A DNA stretch of 35,411 nt from CAYLHQ01 sp964628935 (lineage in GTDB: Bacteria > Acidobacteriota > Polarisedimenticolia > Polarisedimenticolales > DASRJG01), in assembly GCA_964628935.1 (NCBI GenBank), contig CAZVOE010000021.1:1-35411 (forward strand), read 5' to 3'. The position numbers were made by a program, and so were the translations under genes. The notes beneath the pieces were generated by a model, which ran no database searches, was not told the origin of the DNA, and saw nothing but the letters and a program-made list of their open reading frames with translations. This document shows, in pieces, positions 28,601 through 35,411 of this stretch (position 1 is the first letter of the stretch; the number at the start of each line of letters is the position of its first letter).

Positions 28601-30522
28601 AGATGGAGCGCCGCGTCGCGGCCGGAGGTCCGGATCCCGTGGCGCCGATCCTGCGCGAGTTCGAGGCTCTCGTCGCCGCTGGCGCCGAGCCGATGGACGC
28701 GGAGATCCTCGTTCGGGCCGCGCTCGCGCGCGCCGCCGATGCGCTCGAGCGCGGCGACCTGGCGGAGGCGGAGAAAGCCGCGAGGGACGCGGGGCGGGCC
28801 GCGAGGGACGCCGGCTTCCTCGCCTACGCGGCGCGGGCTTCGGCGCTCCTCGCCGACGCGCTCGAACGGACCGGCCGTCAACGGGACGCCGACGCCGAGA
28901 GGCAGGCGGGCGCCAGGAAGCTCGGCGAGGCCGCGGCCCGGATCGAGGACGAGGCGATCCGGGACGGCTTCCTCGCGCGGCGGGTGTACGCCCCTCTCCG
29001 CCATGACCGGTCGCGGCAGGCTCTGCGCGAGGACGGGCGCCTCGACGCTCTTTACGACATGATCCGCGCCCTCAACTCGGAGACCGATGCCGACGCCCTC
29101 GTCGAATCGATCCTGGAGATGGCGCTCCGGGCGGTGCACGCGACTCGCGGGATGATCCTCCTTCGCGACGAGCGCGGCGAAGATCCCGCGGCGCCATTCA
29201 GCGTGCGCATCGCGCGCAACCTCGAGAACGAAACGGTCGCGGACGCCGAGTCCTACAGCCGGAGCATCGTCGACGCCGCCCAGGCCGGCGAGTCGCTTCT
29301 CGTGCTCGACGCCGGAAAGGACGAGCGGTTCCGCGACGTTCGAAGCGTGAGTCTCTTCGGCATCCGCTCGCTCATGTGCGTCCCGCTCCGTTCCCGAGGA
29401 AGGATCGTGGGAACCGTCTACCTCGACGGACGCGAGGAGGGACGGATCTTCACTCCCGACGACCTCCGCTTCGTCGAGGCATTCGCCGATCACGCGGCGC
29501 TCGCTCTCGAGAACGTCCGCGTGCGCGCACGGCTCGAACGCCGCGCCCTGGAACTCCAGGCCGCCGCCGAGACTCGGAGCGGGTACGACAATCTCGTGGG
29601 GCGCTCCCCCGCGATGCAGAAGGTCTTCGACTTGGTGGAGCGGGTCGCGACCACGGACCTGCCGGTCTTGATTCTGGGCGAGAGCGGGACCGGCAAGGAG
29701 CTCGTCGCCCGGGCAATCCACTTCCGCGGCCCGCGCCGTCGAAGGGTCTTCCTCTCGGAGAACTGCGCTGCGCTGCCGGAGAGCCTCCTCGAGAGCGAGT
29801 TGTTCGGGCACGTTCGAGGCGCGTTCACCGGGGCGGAGCGCGCCCGGCCCGGGCTTTTCGAGCAGGCCGACGGCGGCACCCTCTTCCTCGACGAGGTCGG
29901 CGACATGTCCCCCGCGATGCAGGCGAGGCTCCTGCGCGTCTTGGAGGACGGCGAGGTTCGGAGGATCGGCGCCGAAAGGACGGTCCACGTCCGCGTTCGC
30001 GTGCTCGCCGCGACGAACAAGGACCTTCGGCAGGAGGTCGCGGCCGGGCGTTTTCGCGAGGACCTCTACTACCGTCTTCAGGTGTTGACCGTCGAACTCC
30101 CGCCGTTGCGCGAGCGCTCGGGGGACATCCCGCTTCTCGCGCGTCGATTCCTCGAGACGTTCGCGGAGGAGCGCGGGCGACCGCCGGCTCCCATCGAGGA
30201 CTCCGTTCTCGATCTCCTCGAGCGCCACGACTGGCCGGGAAACGTACGCGAGCTCCAGAACGCGATCCGCCGCCTGAGCGTCCTGGCCGGAGGAGGCCCG
30301 ATCACGGTGGGCACCGTCGCGTCGGACCCGGTCCTCGCCCCGGTTCTTCTTCCGCACTCTCGCGAAAGTGGCGGTGCCTCGCTGAGCCTCGAGGCAGCCG
30401 AGCGGGAGCAGATCCTGAAGGCGCTGCGCGCCGCGGGGGGAAGCCGGATTGGCGCGGCGCGTCTGCTCGGCATCTCGAGAGCAACCCTCTACCGCAAGCT
30501 CGCGATGCACCGGATTCGTTAG
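25690..30522 (+). CDS. Ser/Thr kinase - NTPase - TPR - GAF - sigma-54 activator fusion, 1610 aa
   Basis: One uninterrupted cytoplasmic polypeptide. Residues 1-270 are a Hanks-type kinase: glycine loop LGEGSTGRVWLAE, Lys42 (LALKEQL), HGDLKPEN (Asp135, Asn140), LDLGFA in place of DFG (Asp157) and GTIPYMAPE. All catalytic residues are kept. Residues about 300-560 form a P-loop NTPase (GPEGSGKS, 323-330). About 570-1110 is Ala-rich helical repeats of TPR type. About 1119-1285 is a GAF domain. From 1298 comes a sigma-54 AAA+ domain with Walker A GESGTGKE (about 1330), the sigma-54 contact loop GAFTGA (about 1376), Walker B TLFLDEVGD and WPGNVREL. The last 45 residues are a Fis-type HTH (RIGAARLLGISRATLYRKL). 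It should activate sigma-54 promoters in response to GAF or kinase signals. Kinase-NTPase-TPR-GAF is known with histidine-kinase outputs; here the output is an activator. The frame is open from 25558, but the kinase starts here. Confidence 0.93.
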   Translation: MSRGDERLEDRVVRHEVLGEGSTGRVWLAERRDRPGQLLALKEQLPERSESPRPEAAFREEFATLARLRHPSLPEVREFEIEPTSGLARFTLEFVAGTTVRETVLREGPAVLLGLAVESLRALAFLHAQGFIHGDLKPENVLVRGIAKLSRRVVLLDLGFAVRLSPSQPSPPPRGTIPYMAPELFRNEPATARSDLYALGATLHEALYGSPPVEWRGEDLGSFLKRVSQADRRRLVVPQGCPPGLPMWIEQLLAFSPDERPASAREALARLDEACGTRSVADTPVDRAARLLSGRPDERTEELGVLEAWLADPHGARVAFLSGPEGSGKSRLLRWIESEAILRGFNVVTAPAAEESKTLALLDDADAITASSASGLERWAWTAGPDAGRVLAALRPGSSTPAPLRRLLDAPARVALRIDLGHLDATRLRAMIRRATGEEPSEERVRWLLETTGGSAAFAEALLIDGTWERREEPARRVTALAPPLGRVAVLSPATRSWMEWLCVTRGAVSEDLVAELAGTGSAEARAAAEEATAAGLLLRRAGRLVPESRAVVERVLSSIEPERRRAAHRRAADLLASRPEGGANPWLLAQLHAEAGRRDLASDAALRAALEAERSGDPGEAASRFRFAVVAAGKDRGARFEARMHEGRASASAGWNDAAARAFGAAARLVRGSDSEADARVRQADALARAGRFDRALQTAAEAERGARGADGVRIRALARKVRGVVFARLGRESEALAVLEEASELLRGDGFQAERAETLHAIAACKLRLGRNDAEDDFRAALDAYSRAKAAGFAPPEGADLKAALGLAMVRARAGRAEEAERILEGVRSEAAAAGHLHLEEAALSRLAAVAVDGCRLDRAVRLAQQAADLAGRLGDPNLVLVDRTRLADAWIRCGRPGEALALLRELLDGPLDQAEPDNVDYARMLLAHAWIESGASASDTPRRLLEECLAGCRRRRKHRVWGMALVFEMERRVAAGGPDPVAPILREFEALVAAGAEPMDAEILVRAALARAADALERGDLAEAEKAARDAGRAARDAGFLAYAARASALLADALERTGRQRDADAERQAGARKLGEAAARIEDEAIRDGFLARRVYAPLRHDRSRQALREDGRLDALYDMIRALNSETDADALVESILEMALRAVHATRGMILLRDERGEDPAAPFSVRIARNLENETVADAESYSRSIVDAAQAGESLLVLDAGKDERFRDVRSVSLFGIRSLMCVPLRSRGRIVGTVYLDGREEGRIFTPDDLRFVEAFADHAALALENVRVRARLERRALELQAAAETRSGYDNLVGRSPAMQKVFDLVERVATTDLPVLILGESGTGKELVARAIHFRGPRRRRVFLSENCAALPESLLESELFGHVRGAFTGAERARPGLFEQADGGTLFLDEVGDMSPAMQARLLRVLEDGEVRRIGAERTVHVRVRVLAATNKDLRQEVAAGRFREDLYYRLQVLTVELPPLRERSGDIPLLARRFLETFAEERGRPPAPIEDSVLDLLERHDWPGNVRELQNAIRRLSVLAGGGPITVGTVASDPVLAPVLLPHSRESGGASLSLEAAEREQILKALRAAGGSRIGAARLLGISRATLYRKLAMHRIR

Positions 30523-30593
30523 TTCGGCCCCCTCGTGGCCCTTTTTTGGGCCCCTCGGACCAAACCACTACTTTTCCTGTCATGATTTTGGGT

Positions 30594-30613
30594 GAATTGC
30601 ACAATTGCAATTC
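30594..30613. promoter_or_regulatory. Palindrome in AT-rich leader of the small exported gene
   Basis: GAATTGC (30594-30600), six bases and GCAATTC (30607-30613) form a perfect inverted repeat inside 30560-30640, the most AT-rich stretch of the window. It lies about 60 bp before the ATG, with ATTGCA (30604) and TATGTT (30627) at 17-base spacing as a possible promoter. No sigma-54 spacing was found. Confidence 0.35.
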
Positions 30614-30670
30614 GATTTTCTGCACATATGTTTTCTCGGCGACACATAGCAGTACCTGGAAGGAGGGGAT

Positions 30671-30994
30671 ATGAATCACGGTGCCGGTTCCAGGTGGCTG
30701 TCAGCCGCGTTGGTCAACGCCGCGCTCGTTCTCGGGTCGGCGGCGCCGCTCGCCGCAAACGACTTCGACGCCGACCGGACCGAGGTGCGAATCATGGTCT
30801 TCAACCCGACGCCCGCGCCCCAACTCGTTCGGGTGGAAGTCCTGGCCGTCCTCGAGTCGGGAGAGGTCGCCGAAGGGAGCGCGAGCGCGCCGGTCCCCCC
30901 GGGTGAGTCGGTCTCGGTCGAGGTTCCTCTCCCCGGTGAAGTTCGCGAGGTGGTCGCCGTCGGAATGGTCCTCGACGACGGCGTGCCGTTCTGA
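30671..30994 (+). CDS. Small exported protein of unknown function, 107 aa
   Basis: Not recognised. A signal peptide (LSAALVNAALVLGSAAPLAA) precedes about 78 residues that read as an Ig-like or fibronectin-like beta sandwich: VRIMVFNPTPAPQLVRVEVLAVL, then SASAPVPPGESVSVEVPLPGEV and VVAVGMVLDDGVPF. The mature form is acidic and has no Cys. It could be a periplasmic or surface beta-domain protein, by inference only. The ATG has a strong Shine-Dalgarno sequence (GGAAGGAGGGG). It lies 148 bp downstream of the large regulator, on the same strand but with its own AT-rich upstream region, so it may be a target of regulation rather than an operon partner. A strong hairpin follows the stop by five bases. 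Confidence 0.7.
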   Translation: MNHGAGSRWLSAALVNAALVLGSAAPLAANDFDADRTEVRIMVFNPTPAPQLVRVEVLAVLESGEVAEGSASAPVPPGESVSVEVPLPGEVREVVAVGMVLDDGVPF

Positions 30995-30999
30995 AACGG

Positions 31000-31039
31000 G
31001 GACTGGCACCTTTTCGCGAGAGCGAAACGGTGCCAGTCC
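31000..31039. terminator. Long REP-like hairpin between convergent genes
   Basis: GGACTGGCACC (31000-31010) and GGTGCCAGTCC (31029-31039) pair perfectly, and an inner TTTCGC-GAGA-GCGAAA (31012-31027) extends the stem to 17 pairs with one T-C mismatch. It fills almost all of the 50 bp between two stop codons, so it could end both transcripts. It has the look of a dispersed REP element: no U tract is needed to explain it and none is strong. Confidence 0.6.
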
Positions 31040-31044
31040 TTCCT

Positions 31045-34000
31045 TCACTTCAGCGCGGCGACATCCGCTTTCATGAAAGCGTCGTAGCGGACCCTCAGGT
31101 CCTCCAGCTCCCGTTGCAGGGTGGCGAGCCGTGCGAGCTGCGTCTCGCTCGGGCGACCCTCGTAGCCGAGGACGTTGCCGTAAAGCGTCCCGAGCCGCTC
31201 GCGCAGTTTCTCGTCGCCGCCGACGTAGCCGTCGCCGGTCGCGCTGAACGAGTTCCGCAACGCCTCGGCATCGTCGGCGAGCTTTTCGAGACGCTTGCGA
31301 AGCGTCCCCTTCGCTTCCGCGGCTCGCTTGCGGGCATCGTCCCGCACCGCAACGAGGGATTCCCCGATCTCGGCGAGCGACTCGATCGCTCGATACAGCG
31401 CCATCTCGGTCTTCTGCTTGAGCGCGCGATCCTCCGGAGAATGAGGATTCCGAGGATCGGCGACCAACTCGACCTTCCCCTCGACCTCCGCCTTTCCCTT
31501 GATGAGCTTGATCCGATAAGTCCCCTCCGCGATCCGCGGCCCCTCGAACCCCCCGAAGAGCAGGAACGACGCGGGCGGGACCTTCGGCGGCTTGAGACGG
31601 GTCGCCCAGCCGACTCGGTTGATCCCCACCCGCTTCGTCCCAGGGATCGTCGCGAGCAGGGACCCATCCTCGCGGTAGACCTCGATCTTCAGTTCGCCGA
31701 AAACGTGTCGCTTCTTGAGCCAGTACACGATCGGGGCGTCCTCCGAAGGGTTCCTTCCGACGAACTCGTCGTTCCCGTTGAACCAGGACCCGATCGAGGG
31801 ACGGAGGTGCTGCTGGGTCGGCCTCGACGGAAGAAGTGCGACGTCCTTCGCCAGAGTCTCCGCGGTGAGAGCGCGGAGCGGCGTCAGATCGTCGAGGACG
31901 TAGACGCCGCGCCCGTGCGTTCCGACGACGAGATCCCCCTCGCGCGGGTGAATCACGATGTCGTGCACCGCGACTCGCGCGGGGATCCCTCCTTCGAAGC
32001 GGGCCCATTGGCGTCCGCCGTCGATCGTGATCCAGAGGCCCCACTCGGTCCCCAAGAAGAGGAGATCGGGCTCCACGGGGTCCTCGACGACGACCCAGAC
32101 GTACCCCTCGAGGTTCTCCGTGGCGAGCGACTCCCAGCTCGCGCCGAAATCGCGCGTCCTCCAGAGGTACGGCTTCATGTCCCCCCGCCGGTGGTCGTCG
32201 ATCGCGACGTACGCCGTCCCGGCGCCGGTGCGGCTGGCCTCGATCCGCGAGACCCACGCTCCTTTCGGTGCGCCGGGAATCCGGTCGATGAGGTTCGTCC
32301 AGCTTTTCCCGCCGTCGCGCGTCACCTGGACGTTCCCGTCGTCGGTTCCGACCCAGATCACGGAGGGGTCGACCGGCGACTCGGCGATCGTGTAGATCGT
32401 GGTGTTGTTCTCCGCGGCCGAGTTCTCGAGCGAAATTCCTCCGGACTCTTTCTGTCTCTGTCGCGCCGGATCGTTCGTGGTCAGGTCGGGCGAGATCCGC
32501 TCCCACGACTCGCCGCGGGCCCTCGAGCGAAGGAGGAACTGCGAGCCCATGTAGATCGTCGCCGGGTCGTTCGGCGAGAGGACGAACGGGGCGTTCCAGT
32601 TGAACCGGAGGTCCTTCTCGCCCTCGTCGGCGTACGGTTTGATGTCCTTGGACTCGCCGGTCTCGAGGTTGACACGGGTGGCGAACCCGCCCTGGATCGT
32701 CGTGTAGACGAATTTCGGGTCGCGGGGGTCGGCGAAAGTCGCGAAACCGTCCCCGCCCGACAGGTTCGTCCAGTCCTTGTTCTCGACGCCGCCCCAGCTC
32801 TCCGAGGGACCCACCCAGGACGAGTTGTCCTGCAGCCCACCGTAGATCCGGTAGGGGTCCTGCCCGTCGACCGCGACCTTGTAGAACTGCCCGACAGGGA
32901 GGTTCCGGGCCATCACCCACGAGGCCCCGCGATCCTGCGATAGGTACAGGCCCCCGTCCGTGCCGAGGAGAAGCCGGTTCGGCTCGGTCGGGTGGATCCA
33001 CAGGGCGTGATGGTCGCTGTGCGGCCCCCCGCCGAACCCGCTCGTGAACGGCGAGGTGAACGAGGCGCCTCCGTCCGTCGACATCGTCAACACGAGTCCG
33101 GGCTTGTAAACCCGGTTGTGGTCCTTCGGATCGACCGCGAGGTGGGCGAAGTAGAAGGGACGGACCTGCACGTTGAACGAGTCGTTCTTCCGGCTCCACG
33201 TGGCCCCGCCGTCGTCCGAGCGGTACAGCGCGGTGTCGGACTTCTTCGAGCCTTTCTTGCCGGACTCGACGACGGCGTAGACGGTGCCCGGGCGGGACGG
33301 CGCGACTGCCAAGCCGATTCGCCCCAGTTCCCCCTCGGGTAGGCCCTCGCGAAGACGAGTCCAGCTCTTTCCGCCGTCCGACGAGCGATAGAGCCCGCTC
33401 CCTTTGCCGCCGGACACGAAGAAGTCGGGAGAGCGCCGGAACTGCCACATGCCGGCGTAGACGATCCTCGGCTCGGCCGGGTCGATGGCGAGGGAGGCGC
33501 ACCCGGTATCGGCATCCACGTGAAGGACCTTCGACCAGGTCTTCCCGCCGTCCTCGGTCTTGAAGACACCGCGCTCCGCGTTCGCGTTCCAGAGGTGCCC
33601 GGTCGCGCAGACCCAGACGGTGTCGCGCGCGGAAGGGTCCACCCGGATCTCCGCGATCCTCTCCGTGTCGGCGAGACCGACGTGCGTCCAGGTCTCACCT
33701 CCGTCCGTCGTCTTGTAGACACCGTCTCCGATCGAGACGGAGTTCCGGACACAGGACTCCCCGGTCCCGACCCACACCGTCTTCGGGTCCGACGGGTCCA
33801 CGCGGATCGCGCCGATCGACTGGGTGTGCTTGTCGAAGACCGGCTCGAACGTGGTCCCGCCGTCCTCGGATTTCCAGACCCCCCCCGACGCCGCGCCGAC
33901 CCAGATCGTGAGTGGCGTCGTGGGAACCGCGTCGATCGCCGCGATCCGGCCGCTCATGGTGGCGGGTCCCAGGGCCCGCGCTTCGAGCGCGCCGAACGTG

Positions 34001-34095
34001 TCGGTGGTGATCTTTACCTCGTCCTGCGCGAACGAAGGCGTCGCCGCCGCGAGAACGAGCGCGGCGGCCGCCCGGGCCGGAAGCTGCCCGCCCAT
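31045..34095 (-). CDS. VPS10/sortilin-type BNR-repeat secreted protein, 1016 aa
   Basis: A signal peptide (MGGQLPARAAAALVLAAATPSFA) is followed by a double beta-propeller with about ten Asp-box motifs (SEDGGTTF, TTDGGETW, TEDGGKTW, SSDGGKSW, SDDGGATW, TRDGGKSW, TIDGGRQW and others). Typical blocks of this bacterial family are ARALGPATMSGRIAAIDAVP, WVGAASGGVWKSEDGG, YGGLQDNSSW and VGTHGRGVYVLDDLTPLR. A beta-rich domain (IVYWLKKRHVFGELKIEVYREDGSLLATI) and a C-terminal charged helical region (about 880-1010, possible coiled coil) complete it. Such proteins are often labelled glycosyl hydrolase or sortilin-like, but no catalytic residues are proven. Its ATG follows the stop of the LolA-like gene with no gap (TAGATG) and lacks a Shine-Dalgarno sequence, so translation is probably coupled. 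Confidence 0.88.
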   Translation of the reverse strand: MGGQLPARAAAALVLAAATPSFAQDEVKITTDTFGALEARALGPATMSGRIAAIDAVPTTPLTIWVGAASGGVWKSEDGGTTFEPVFDKHTQSIGAIRVDPSDPKTVWVGTGESCVRNSVSIGDGVYKTTDGGETWTHVGLADTERIAEIRVDPSARDTVWVCATGHLWNANAERGVFKTEDGGKTWSKVLHVDADTGCASLAIDPAEPRIVYAGMWQFRRSPDFFVSGGKGSGLYRSSDGGKSWTRLREGLPEGELGRIGLAVAPSRPGTVYAVVESGKKGSKKSDTALYRSDDGGATWSRKNDSFNVQVRPFYFAHLAVDPKDHNRVYKPGLVLTMSTDGGASFTSPFTSGFGGGPHSDHHALWIHPTEPNRLLLGTDGGLYLSQDRGASWVMARNLPVGQFYKVAVDGQDPYRIYGGLQDNSSWVGPSESWGGVENKDWTNLSGGDGFATFADPRDPKFVYTTIQGGFATRVNLETGESKDIKPYADEGEKDLRFNWNAPFVLSPNDPATIYMGSQFLLRSRARGESWERISPDLTTNDPARQRQKESGGISLENSAAENNTTIYTIAESPVDPSVIWVGTDDGNVQVTRDGGKSWTNLIDRIPGAPKGAWVSRIEASRTGAGTAYVAIDDHRRGDMKPYLWRTRDFGASWESLATENLEGYVWVVVEDPVEPDLLFLGTEWGLWITIDGGRQWARFEGGIPARVAVHDIVIHPREGDLVVGTHGRGVYVLDDLTPLRALTAETLAKDVALLPSRPTQQHLRPSIGSWFNGNDEFVGRNPSEDAPIVYWLKKRHVFGELKIEVYREDGSLLATIPGTKRVGINRVGWATRLKPPKVPPASFLLFGGFEGPRIAEGTYRIKLIKGKAEVEGKVELVADPRNPHSPEDRALKQKTEMALYRAIESLAEIGESLVAVRDDARKRAAEAKGTLRKRLEKLADDAEALRNSFSATGDGYVGGDEKLRERLGTLYGNVLGYEGRPSETQLARLATLQRELEDLRVRYDAFMKADVAALK

Positions 34096-34851
34096 CTACT
34101 TGGCTGCGGGGGCCGGCTCTTCCTTCTTCGCCGGCATCGCGAACAACGCGTCGTCGATCTCGCCGTCGAGTTCGATCTTCTCGATTGTGATCATCGAGCC
34201 CGCCGGGGCCCCTTTCGGCCTCTGCTCGATCGAAAAGGGGAGGACGATCCCGGAGACCTCCTTGTAGTCGCCGAGCGATCCCTCGATCTCCATCTCTTGG
34301 TCGCCTTGCTTGATCTTCGCCTCGGACTTGATCTGGAGCATCGATTCGGCGTCGAAGTACGCGTAGGAGACGTCCCCGGACTTCTTCGTCAGCTTGACCT
34401 TCCAGACGTCGGTCCCTTCCACGGTCTCCTTGCCGACCAGCTCGACCTGGTGGCCCTTCTCCTTCCAGTTGAGGAGCGGCCCCTCGACCATATCCGCCTG
34501 GTCCTGAAGCTGCTTCAGCTGGTCCCCGGTCATGGCCTCGGGCTCGGTCTTCCCCATGAAGGGCATGACCATCCACCCCTGCTTTCCGTCGTACGCCTGG
34601 ATCCCGGTCATTCCCTGGAGCGTGAATTCCATGCGCACCTTATCGGGGCGCTTCCAGTAGATCGTGAACGGCGCCTCCTGGGGGCCGAACTGCTGTTTGC
34701 CCGTCATCTTCGCCGTCTTCACGGCAGCGAGCTTCTCTTTTCCGCCGACGGCGGCGAAGTGCTTGTCGAGGACCTCGTCGAGTGTCTCGGCCGACGCGGG
34801 AAGCACGGCGGCCGCGATCGCAATCGGGACCGAAAGAACGAAACGGCGCAT
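34096..34851 (-). CDS. LolA-like outer-membrane lipoprotein-sorting-type protein, 251 aa
   Basis: A signal peptide (MRRFVLSVPIAIAAAVLPASA) precedes ETLDEVLDKHFAAVGGKEKLAAVKTAKMTGK, the usual opening of periplasmic LolA/LolB-fold proteins of this group. The fold continues with alternating beta strands (PFTIYWKRPDKVRMEFTLQG, GIQAYDGKQGWMVMPFMG, DVWKVKLTKKSGDVSYAYFDAESMLQIKSEAKI, VSGIVLPFSIEQRPKG). The half-barrel probably binds a lipid or lipoprotein tail; true LolA function is not shown, since such proteins exist in many paralogues. The ATG at 34851 has GGAGGAGG seven bases upstream, and TATCCT lies about 30 bp further upstream as a possible -10. It is the first gene of a two-gene unit with the BNR protein, which suggests that they act together. 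Confidence 0.82.
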   Translation of the reverse strand: MRRFVLSVPIAIAAAVLPASAETLDEVLDKHFAAVGGKEKLAAVKTAKMTGKQQFGPQEAPFTIYWKRPDKVRMEFTLQGMTGIQAYDGKQGWMVMPFMGKTEPEAMTGDQLKQLQDQADMVEGPLLNWKEKGHQVELVGKETVEGTDVWKVKLTKKSGDVSYAYFDAESMLQIKSEAKIKQGDQEMEIEGSLGDYKEVSGIVLPFSIEQRPKGAPAGSMITIEKIELDGEIDDALFAMPAKKEEPAPAAK

Positions 34852-35195
34852 GGAAAACCTCCTCCGGAAAGCGGGCCGGAACGGGAAGGATACGCGAACC
34901 CGGCCCGCGGGTTTCATCCCCCATGAGGCGGGATTCCTGCGATACTCCCGCGATCCGGAGGGAGGCCCGATGGCCACGACGAAGATGGGCGTCGCGGGGA
35001 GTGCGGCCCGTTCTTGGGACTCCAAGGCGATGATGGCGGCGTGGAGGACGGCGCCGGCCCTGTCCGAGGGACACAGCGGCAATTCGGGGGTTTTCGGAAA
35101 GCGACACCTGCGGTGGGACGTCGGGCGGTCCTCGATCGCGACGTCCCTCGACGGGTTGGGCCCCGTGGGGATCGATTGGTTGAGGACGTGACGCG
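34852..35195. other. Region between the LolA-like gene and the aminotransferase
   Basis: This 344-bp stretch contains the divergent promoters and one possible short gene (34970-35191). On the minus strand TATCCT with no clear -35 precedes the LolA-like gene. No repeat or RNA gene was seen. Confidence 0.5.
34970..35191 (+). CDS. Possible short protein, 73 aa
   Basis: The ATG is preceded by a strong Shine-Dalgarno sequence (GGAGGGAGG, four bases away), about 85% of codons end in G or C, and the stop lies four bases before the GTG of the aminotransferase gene, as expected for a coupled pair. The protein (MATTKMGVAGSAARSWDSKA and on) has no recognisable domain, signal or membrane segment and is rich in Trp and Ser. 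Other frames are also open here, so it may be chance. Confidence 0.3.
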   Translation: MATTKMGVAGSAARSWDSKAMMAAWRTAPALSEGHSGNSGVFGKRHLRWDVGRSSIATSLDGLGPVGIDWLRT

Positions 35196-35411
35196 GTGCG
35201 CGACCTCTGGACGCTCCGTTCCGACATTCTCTACCTGAACCACGGCTCGTTCGGGGCGTGCCCGTCTGCGATCTTGGAGCGACAGTCCCGCCTGCGCGAG
35301 GAGATGGAGGGGGAGCCCGTGGACTTTCTGTCCCGCGAGCTCCCCGAACGTCTGCGGGCGGTCCGCGGGGAGGTTGCGGCGTTCGTCTGCGCCGACCCCG
35401 AGGGTCTCGCG
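35196..35411 (+). CDS. Class V aminotransferase, isopenicillin-N epimerase-like (N-terminal part)
   Basis: The first 72 codons run off the window edge. The opening LRSDILYLNHGSFGACPSAILERQ is the classic start of the isopenicillin-N epimerase/CefD-like group of class V PLP enzymes, in which the LNHGSFG segment lines the active site. It is followed by the helical GEPVDFLSRELPERLRAVRGEVAAFVCADPE. The PLP lysine and the rest of the fold lie outside the window, so activity and substrate cannot be judged; relatives include cysteine desulfurase-like enzymes and hercynylcysteine lyase-like enzymes as well as epimerases. GTG 35196 is the first start after an in-frame stop at 35181, with GAGGA upstream. 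Confidence 0.85.
   Translation, partial: MRDLWTLRSDILYLNHGSFGACPSAILERQSRLREEMEGEPVDFLSRELPERLRAVRGEVAAFVCADPEGLA

Noticed and set aside
25767..29006. Plus-strand frame of about 1,080 codons inside the regulator
   Set aside because: An Arg/Gly/Pro-rich shadow in another frame with no motif, while the main frame holds all kinase, NTPase and GAF motifs.
26188..30510. Open frame of 1,440 codons on the minus strand opposite the regulator
   Set aside because: It mirrors the codon bias of the plus-strand gene, shows no domain and has odd composition; such antisense frames are expected at this GC content.
30537..30552. GGCCC-TTTTTT-GGGCC as terminator of the regulator gene
   Set aside because: The T run is in the loop, the stem is only five pairs and no T tract follows, so it is not a convincing intrinsic terminator.

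Overview
The window is about 35.4 kb of very GC-rich DNA with strong G/C third-position bias, tight gene packing and long false reading frames opposite most genes. TrmFO instead of a SAM-dependent TrmA, diderm genes (TonB receptor, RND pump, LolA-like protein), many Asp-box (BNR) secreted proteins, MopE-type Ca/metal motifs and a giant Ser/Thr-kinase/sigma-54 regulator point to a diderm such as an Acidobacteriota or a Myxococcota/Desulfobacterota-like lineage. I favour Acidobacteriota, as an inference. A run of ten N at 24850-24859 shows that the window is a scaffold, probably from a metagenome.

Layout. 1-6013: a truncated tandem-GAF sensor, a universal stress protein, a DCC-family (DUF393) thiol protein, a SurA-N/DsbA-like lipoprotein, then a translationally coupled trmFO-xerC-suhB operon. 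5991-15344 (minus strand): a compact six-gene copper operon, in transcription order a two-domain multicopper oxidase, a duplicated-domain exported protein, an OprC-like TonB copper receptor, a His-rich exported protein, CusB and CusA. 15746-23386: a DUF2891 exported protein, a 1,570-residue Asp-box/MopE/PKD secreted protein and a second MopE-motif secreted protein facing it. 23553-25381: a DGQHR (DndB-like) protein, the scaffold gap with a REP-like palindrome, and a small secreted protein. 25690-30522: one 1,610-residue regulator joining a Ser/Thr kinase, a P-loop NTPase, TPR-like helices, GAF, a sigma-54 AAA+ domain and a Fis-type HTH. 30671-35411: a small exported protein, a long REP-like hairpin between convergent genes, a VPS10/sortilin-type BNR protein coupled to a LolA-like protein, and the start of a class V aminotransferase.

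How it works together. The copper operon reads as periplasmic copper handling: oxidation by the multicopper oxidase, outer-membrane transport through a receptor that keeps the CxxxM and HxM copper motifs of OprC, and tripartite efflux by CusBA with no outer-membrane channel gene nearby. Sequences with exact sigma-54 -24/-12 spacing lie upstream of the copper operon and the universal stress gene, and a weaker one before the small secreted protein, in the same window as a sigma-54 activator. Whether that activator controls them is not shown. The activator gene has two copies of a perfect GTCTCG-N4-CGAGAC palindrome in its own promoter region. Three genes without a Shine-Dalgarno sequence have a TANNNT hexamer exactly six bases before ATG, suggesting leaderless transcripts.

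No tRNA, rRNA, CRISPR array, insertion sequence or prophage was seen.
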